From: Trichlorobacter thiogenes
Lineage (GTDB): Bacteria; Desulfobacterota; Desulfuromonadia; Geobacterales; Pseudopelobacteraceae
Length of the DNA: 64,000 nt
Assembly: GCF_900167465.1 (NCBI RefSeq)
Contig: NZ_FUWR01000005.1
Coordinates: 1-64,000 of the forward strand
Direction of reading: 5' to 3'
The position numbers and the translations under genes are program-made. This document shows positions 59,891-64,000 of this stretch, piece by piece (positions within the stretch are counted from its first letter, which is position 1; each line of letters starts with the position of its first letter). The notes beneath the pieces were generated by a model, which did no database searches, was not told the origin of the DNA, and saw only the letters and a program-made list of their open reading frames with translations.

Positions 59891-60889
59891 TCAGCCAAGT
59901 AGTGGCAGCAAGACCTGATAGGTCATAAAGGCAACCAACGCCGCTGCCGGAATGGTTAGAACCCAGGCCCAGACAATCCGCTTGGCAACGTTCCAGTTAA
60001 CTGCGGTCAACCGCTTGGAAACCCCCACCCCCAGAATGGTTGAGGTGATGACATGGGTGGTACTGACCGGCATGCCGATGGAGGAAGCGCCGAGAATAAC
60101 ACCGGCTGCCGCGGTTTCAACACAAAACCCATGCACTGGCTGCAATTTAACAAAGTCCTTGCCGATGGTCTTGATAATCCGCCAGCCACCGGCAGCAGTT
60201 CCCAGACCCATGGCAATGGCGCAGGAGATCTTGACCCAGGTAGGCACATCAAAAGAGGGGATCAGGCCATAGGAAAGTAGGGCCATGGTGATAACACCCA
60301 TTGATTTCTGAGCATCGGCAGTACCGTGCGAGAAGGCCATAAATGCGGCTGAAGCAACCTGTAACTTACGGAAATTTTTATTCAGTGGCCCAGGATTGCT
60401 GTCATGAAACAGTCGCATGACAATCATCATAAATACAAAGCCGATGGCAACACCGATGATCGGTGAAAGAATCAAGGCCATCACGATCTTTTGCAACCCC
60501 TTCCAATGCAGCGTGGCAGTGCCGGAATGGGCAATAACCGCCCCCATGATGCCACCAATAATGGCGTGGGATGAAGAGGAGGGCATACCGTAATACCAGG
60601 TAATCAGGTTCCAGATAATGGCCCCGAGAATTCCGGCCAGCACCACCAGTTGCGTAACATTATTCGCATCGACAATCCCTTTGCCGATGGTTGATGCCAC
60701 CTTGGTTGAAACCATGGCACCGGCAAAGTTCAGAAAGGCGGCCATGAAGATGGCAGCCTTAACCGACAGGGCACGGGTAGAGACACAGGTGGCAATGGCA
60801 TTGGCGGTATCATGGAAGCCGTTGATATAATCAAAAGCCAGTGCGGCAACAATCACCAGCACCAGCATGATCAAGGCAAGATCAGGCAT
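59891..60889 (-). CDS. pit: Low-affinity inorganic phosphate transporter
   Basis: Pit imports phosphate with metal and protons and is in the inner membrane. The 332-residue protein has the two PHO4 signatures: FDYINGFHDTANAIAT near residue 20 and the second at SHGTADAQKSMGVI near 188. About ten TM segments are evident. Its ATG overlaps the DUF47 stop by eight bases, the usual pairing with a PhoU-like regulator. A terminator follows. Confidence 0.96.
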   Translation of the reverse strand: MPDLALIMLVLVIVAALAFDYINGFHDTANAIATCVSTRALSVKAAIFMAAFLNFAGAMVSTKVASTIGKGIVDANNVTQLVVLAGILGAIIWNLITWYYGMPSSSSHAIIGGIMGAVIAHSGTATLHWKGLQKIVMALILSPIIGVAIGFVFMMIVMRLFHDSNPGPLNKNFRKLQVASAAFMAFSHGTADAQKSMGVITMALLSYGLIPSFDVPTWVKISCAIAMGLGTAAGGWRIIKTIGKDFVKLQPVHGFCVETAAAGVILGASSIGMPVSTTHVITSTILGVGVSKRLTAVNWNVAKRIVWAWVLTIPAAALVAFMTYQVLLPLLG

Positions 60890-61499
60890 TTTTCACTACC
60901 ACGCTTTCAAGAATATTGGCAGCGTCTTCACACTTGTCAGTGGCCTTTTCCAGCGTCTCGTAGATCTCTTTCCACTTGATCAGGTTGATCGGATCTTTTT
61001 CTTCATCAAACAGGCGGCTGATCGCCTCACGGCAGACCCGGTCTGCCTCGTTTTCCAGGGCATTGATCTCGACACAGCAGTCATTGATATCCTCAAACTT
61101 GCCGCCCAGATGCTTCAGTGCCCGCTCAACGGTCTGGCAGCACTTCAGGATAATAAAGGCCAGCTGCTGTGCCTCCGGGGTCGGTTTCTCAACATTGTAC
61201 ATTACGAAACGCTGGGCCGAGGCATCGATCAGGTCAATGATATCGTCAAGTTTCGAGGCCAGCGAATAGATATCTTCGCGGTCAAGGGGGGTAATAAAGG
61301 TCTTGTTGAGGGTCTTGATAATCAGGTGGGTCTGGTTGTCACCTTTATGCTCGGTATCTTTAATCTGACGTTGACTGGCAAGGGGATCAACGTAATCATC
61401 CAACATCACCTTCAGTTGCTGGGCACCTTCAGTAATGATCACGCCCATATCCTGAAACATCTTAAAGAACTTCTCTTCCTTCGGGATCAATCCAAACAT
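60882..61499 (-). CDS. DUF47/PhoU-like regulator of phosphate transport
   Basis: This 205-residue helical protein (TIGR00153 type) is typically encoded just before pit. Motifs are FFKMFQDMGVIITEGAQQL near residue 12, FITPLDREDIYSLASKLDDIID (cited in part) near 70 and KWKEIYETLEKATDKCEDAA near the C terminus. The ATG at 61499 has AAAGGAG; the frame runs further up, but those residues overlap the promoter region. It probably modulates Pit. A Pho-box-like pair lies upstream. Confidence 0.92.
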   Translation of the reverse strand: MFGLIPKEEKFFKMFQDMGVIITEGAQQLKVMLDDYVDPLASQRQIKDTEHKGDNQTHLIIKTLNKTFITPLDREDIYSLASKLDDIIDLIDASAQRFVMYNVEKPTPEAQQLAFIILKCCQTVERALKHLGGKFEDINDCCVEINALENEADRVCREAISRLFDEEKDPINLIKWKEIYETLEKATDKCEDAANILESVVVKNA

Positions 61500-61552
61500 G
61501 CTGCTCTCCTTTTTCAATGCAGACAACTGACAGATCATGACAAGCGAGGGCA

Positions 61553-61570
61553 TGTTACAGGTATGTGACG
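61553..61570 (-). promoter_or_regulatory. Putative Pho box upstream of DUF47-pit
   Basis: On the gene strand, CGTCACATACCTGTAACA has two TGTNACA-like units exactly 11 bp apart, about 55-70 bases before the ATG. Together with the pstS and phoB sites this gives three near-identical elements before known phosphate genes. Confidence 0.65.
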
Positions 61571-61604
61571 GAGATGTAAAGTTTCAGTTGCGTTATTAAA
61601 ACAG

Positions 61605-61640
61605 AAGCGGGCAGCCCCGCCAAGGGACTGCCCGCTTTCT
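61605..61640. terminator. GC-rich hairpin downstream of hcp
   Basis: AAGCGGGCAG (61605-61614) and CTGCCCGCTT (61628-61637) form a perfect 10-bp stem. Only a short T run follows on the minus strand. It lies beyond the palindrome at 61669 and probably ends hcp transcription. Confidence 0.65.
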
Positions 61641-61668
61641 AAAATGTTTCATAAACAGTTGAACGTTT

Positions 61669-61791
61669 GCAACGAAGATTTTTTCGGCCTGTGCGGGGTA
61701 AGCAAGGGGTGAGTTGTGCGGCGTACTAAGCAGTACGCCGCACAACTCACCCCGCTGCTTGACCTGCATCAGGGCGAAAAAAGATCGTTGC
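61669..61791. repeat. Near-perfect 123-bp palindrome downstream of hcp (GTAC-core family)
   Basis: A perfect 22-bp stem (61706-61727 with 61732-61753, loop AAGC) carries the centre GCGTACT-AAGC-AGTACGC. It is extended outward by GCAACGA...TTTTTTCG and the inverse at the right end. It starts four bases after the hcp stop codon. It is the best-preserved member of the group with 17626 and 21724. Confidence 0.85.
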
Positions 61792-61795
61792 CCTT

Positions 61796-63397
61796 CTACC
61801 CCAGAATGGCCTTGAGATCTTCCTCTGCCGTAGTAATCGGCATAATATTGAAGTTCTCCACCAGGAAGGCCAGTACGTTTGGCGTAATAAAGGCCGGAAG
61901 TGAAGGTCCGAGGCGGATATCCTTGATACCCAGTGACAAGAGGGTCAGCAGAATCACCACCGCCTTTTGCTCGTACCAGGACAGGATCATGGAGAGCGGC
62001 AGATCATTCACGCCACACTCAAAGGCACCTGCCAGGGCCACCGCGATCTGGATGGCACTGTAAGCATCGTTACACTGGCCGATATCCAGGAGACGGGGGA
62101 TACCGCCGATATCGCCAAACTCCAGCTTGTTGAAGCGGTACTTACCGCAGGCCAGGGTCAGGATCACGGTATCCTGGGGTGCCTTCTCGGCAAACTCGGT
62201 GTAGTAGTTACGACCTGATTTCGCGCCGTCGCAACCGCCCACCAGGAAGAAATGCTTGATCTGGCCAGCCTTGACCGCTGCGATCACCTTGTCAGCCACA
62301 CCCAGAACTGCCTTGTGACCAAAGCCGGTCAGGATCTCCTGGCCCGGATTTTCCGGCAGACTTGGGCACTCCAACGCCTTGTTAATCACCTCGGAGAAAT
62401 CCCAGCCACTGATGTGGGTTACGCCTGGCCATTGCACCAGTCCCCAGGTATAGAGACGATCCTTGTAGGAATCAGCCGGACGCTGGATGCAGTTGGTGTT
62501 GAAGATGATGGCGCCGGGAAAGTTAGGGAACTCCTTGGCCTGATCCTGCCATGCGCCGCCATAGTTGGCCACCAGATGGGGGTACTTCTTCAGGCCGGGA
62601 TAACCGTGGGCAGGCAGCATCTCACCATGGGTATAGATGTTGATCCCCTTGCCTTCGGTCTGCTTCAGCAGCTCTTCCAGCATCTTCAGGTCGTGACCGG
62701 TAACCAGAATCCCTTTGCCTGCCTTGGTGCCCAGGTTAACCGAGGTCGGGGTCGGTGCGCCGTAGGTCTCGTTGTGGGCCGTGTCCAACAGGGCCATGAC
62801 CGTCAGGTTCTGCTTGCCGCACTCCATGCAAAGGCCAACGAAATCCATCAGACCAAGAGCCGGATCCGTGGTGGCTGCCAGCGCCTTCTGAAAAAAGGCC
62901 ATTACTGCGTCATCGCTGCGACCCAGGATCATGGCATGATCCATATAGGCAGACATCCCTTTCAGGCCGTACATCAGGATCTCGATCACGGAACGGATAT
63001 CTTCGTTAATATGCTGGGTGTTGATGCCGTGCTGCTCACCCTGAGCCACCATGCCGGCCAGGTCGGCCGCAGGCTTCCAATCAGCAACCGGGCAGGCGAT
63101 TGCAGCGCCGGAGGCTGCCTTGGCCTTTTCCTTCAACCGGTAGCATTTCTGAATCAGCTTGCCGATATCTTCAGGATCAAAATCCACGTTGGTGACGGTG
63201 CTGAACAGCGCCTCAATGGTAAAGCGGTCGATCTCGGCATCACGTCCCATTTTATCAGCATACAGGGCGACAGACTTCAGACCGTATAACAGATGGTCCT
63301 GCAGGGCTGCCACATCAGGCTTCTTGCCACAGACACCGGAAATGTTACAGCCGGTTCCATTTGCTGCCTGCTCACATTGGTTACAGAACATACTCAT
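61796..63397 (-). CDS. hcp: Hydroxylamine reductase / hybrid-cluster protein
   Basis: Hcp holds a [4Fe-4S] and a hybrid Fe-S-O cluster and detoxifies nitric oxide or hydroxylamine in anaerobes. The 533-residue length fits class I. The N-terminal cysteines in MFCNQCEQAANGTGCNISG then VCG give the C-x2-C-x8-C-x5-C pattern. Hybrid-cluster ligands lie in NLTVMALLDTAHNETYG, GAIIFNTNCIQRP, LACGKYRFNKLEFG and GVNDLPLSMILSWYEQKA. The ATG at 63397 has AAAGGAGG. An HcpR-like site lies about 95 bases upstream. Confidence 0.95.
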   Translation of the reverse strand: MSMFCNQCEQAANGTGCNISGVCGKKPDVAALQDHLLYGLKSVALYADKMGRDAEIDRFTIEALFSTVTNVDFDPEDIGKLIQKCYRLKEKAKAASGAAIACPVADWKPAADLAGMVAQGEQHGINTQHINEDIRSVIEILMYGLKGMSAYMDHAMILGRSDDAVMAFFQKALAATTDPALGLMDFVGLCMECGKQNLTVMALLDTAHNETYGAPTPTSVNLGTKAGKGILVTGHDLKMLEELLKQTEGKGINIYTHGEMLPAHGYPGLKKYPHLVANYGGAWQDQAKEFPNFPGAIIFNTNCIQRPADSYKDRLYTWGLVQWPGVTHISGWDFSEVINKALECPSLPENPGQEILTGFGHKAVLGVADKVIAAVKAGQIKHFFLVGGCDGAKSGRNYYTEFAEKAPQDTVILTLACGKYRFNKLEFGDIGGIPRLLDIGQCNDAYSAIQIAVALAGAFECGVNDLPLSMILSWYEQKAVVILLTLLSLGIKDIRLGPSLPAFITPNVLAFLVENFNIMPITTAEEDLKAILG

Positions 63398-63491
63398 ACT
63401 CGAATCCTCCTTTGGGTTAGGTACATCCTCATCAGATGCGTTTTGGTCGTTTGTATGGTATGAAGAGTATAGCAGTCCTTTTAGATAATGC

Positions 63492-63505
63492 ATGACCTTG
63501 GTCAA
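63492..63505 (-). promoter_or_regulatory. HcpR-like binding site upstream of hcp
   Basis: On the hcp strand, TTGACCAAGGTCAT is a near-perfect palindrome of the TTGACC-NN-GGTCAA form known for HcpR, the CRP/FNR-family regulator of hcp in deltaproteobacteria. It lies in the region shared with the divergent gltX. Confidence 0.6.
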
Positions 63506-63601
63506 AAAAAGTGCGTATCTTGCGAATACGTTCTGTAGTATCTTGTCTGCCAATACTATCATTAAGCAGGACTATCAAAAATCTTTCAGGAGTTTCCCCC
63601 G

Positions 63602-64000
63602 ATGTCTGATCTGCGTGTCCGTTTTGCCCCATCCCCCACCGGCTACCTGCATGTTGGTGGCGCCCGCACCGCCCTGTTTAACTGGCTCTACGCCCACCAC
63701 TTTGGCGGCACCTTTATCCTACGGATTGAGGATACCGATACCGAGCGTTCCACCCAGCAGTCGGTGGATGCTATTTTACAGGGGATGGAGTGGTTGGGGC
63801 TGGATTGTGATGAAGGGCCGTTCTTTCAGACCGACAACTTTCCGCTCTACAAGCAGCATGTGCAGAAGTTGTTAGAGGAAGGCAAGGCCTACCGTTGCTG
63901 GTGCAAACCGGAAGAGTTGGAGGCCAAGCGCGAGGCAGCCATGGCAGAAGGGCGCAAGCCCAAATATGATGGCACCTGCCGCCACCGCCAGGATCAACCG
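63602..64000 (+). CDS. gltX: Glutamyl-tRNA synthetase, N-terminal part (cut by the window end)
   Basis: Charges tRNA-Glu with glutamate. The 133 residues present show the class I signature [20 protein letters not shown] (HIGH-type motif HVGG), [31 protein letters not shown] and [17 protein letters not shown]. The ATG at 63602 has AGGAG upstream. The frame runs off the window; the KMSKS region is not included. It is divergent from hcp. Confidence 0.95.
   Translation, partial: MSDLRVRFAPSPTGYLHVGGARTALFNWLYAHHFGGTFILRIEDTDTERSTQQSVDAILQGMEWLGLDCDEGPFFQTDNFPLYKQHVQKLLEEGKAYRCWCKPEELEAKREAAMAEGRKPKYDGTCRHRQDQP

Noticed and set aside
62252-63289. 345-residue plus-strand frame opposite hcp
   Set aside because: It is the antisense of a strongly conserved gene; the protein resembles nothing and lacks a ribosome-binding site.
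1-64000. CRISPR arrays, prophage or insertion sequences
   Set aside because: No direct-repeat/spacer pattern, phage structural gene or transposase was found; the repeats present are short palindromes without coding capacity.

Overview
The window looks like chromosomal DNA of an anaerobic, nitrogen-fixing deltaproteobacterium of the Geobacter/Trichlorobacter kind. The evidence is moderate-to-high GC, futalosine-pathway menaquinone synthesis (mqnE), nif accessory genes behind a sigma54 promoter with draT, a class I hybrid-cluster protein with an HcpR-like site, and many PAS/GGDEF/histidine-kinase sensors. The species assignment is inference; no search was run.

Layout. 0-7 kb is housekeeping: hemB, a universal stress protein behind a G10 tract, an ankyrin protein, an EfpL-type elongation factor P, a CAT-anticodon tRNA, a Nif3/DUF34 protein, a coiled-coil zinc-ribbon protein and RNase P RNA. 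7.3-9.4 kb is a nif accessory operon (nifX-like, fdxB, second nifX-like, draT). 9.4-12.4 kb holds a methyltransferase, mqnE, a CoA-binding protein and a small secreted protein. 12.4-18.7 kb is the complete pstSCAB-phoU operon on the minus strand. 18.8-22.1 kb holds a GH3-like adenylating enzyme, an alpha/beta hydrolase and two tiny proteins. 22.3-30 kb is a plus-strand signalling operon: chemoreceptor, GGDEF/EAL protein, and a transmembrane pseudokinase fused to a PstS-like and an OmpA domain. 30-32.4 kb has repeats, mgsA, an FRG protein and HigBA. 32.4-43.2 kb is a minus-strand envelope/lipid cluster: an unknown 816-residue protein, phosphatidylserine decarboxylase, a glycoside-hydrolase-like secreted protein, a PHP-glycosyltransferase fusion, an Lgt-like protein and DUF2062. 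43.4-52 kb is a set of PAS/GGDEF/histidine-kinase genes. 53.5-61.5 kb is a phosphate/polyphosphate island: RMD1-like, ppx, CHAD, sixA, phoR, phoB, pit and DUF47. The window ends with hcp and the start of gltX.

The unifying theme is phosphate. Uptake (Pst, Pit), its regulators (PhoU, PhoR/PhoB) and polyphosphate turnover (Ppx, CHAD) all lie within 50 kb. Pairs of TGTNACA-like units spaced 11 bp apart, resembling Pho boxes, lie upstream of pstS, phoB and DUF47-pit. Similar pairs lie upstream of the chemoreceptor/pseudokinase operon and, more weakly, the PHP-glycosyltransferase gene. This suggests that phosphate limitation controls a dedicated sensor system and a membrane-lipid remodelling operon; both are inferences.

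Intergenic spaces carry several long imperfect palindromes of about 100-160 bp. One related group has a GTAC-containing centre. They sit between operon members (pstS/pstC, pstC/pstA, fdxB/nifX2) or just after genes (hcp).
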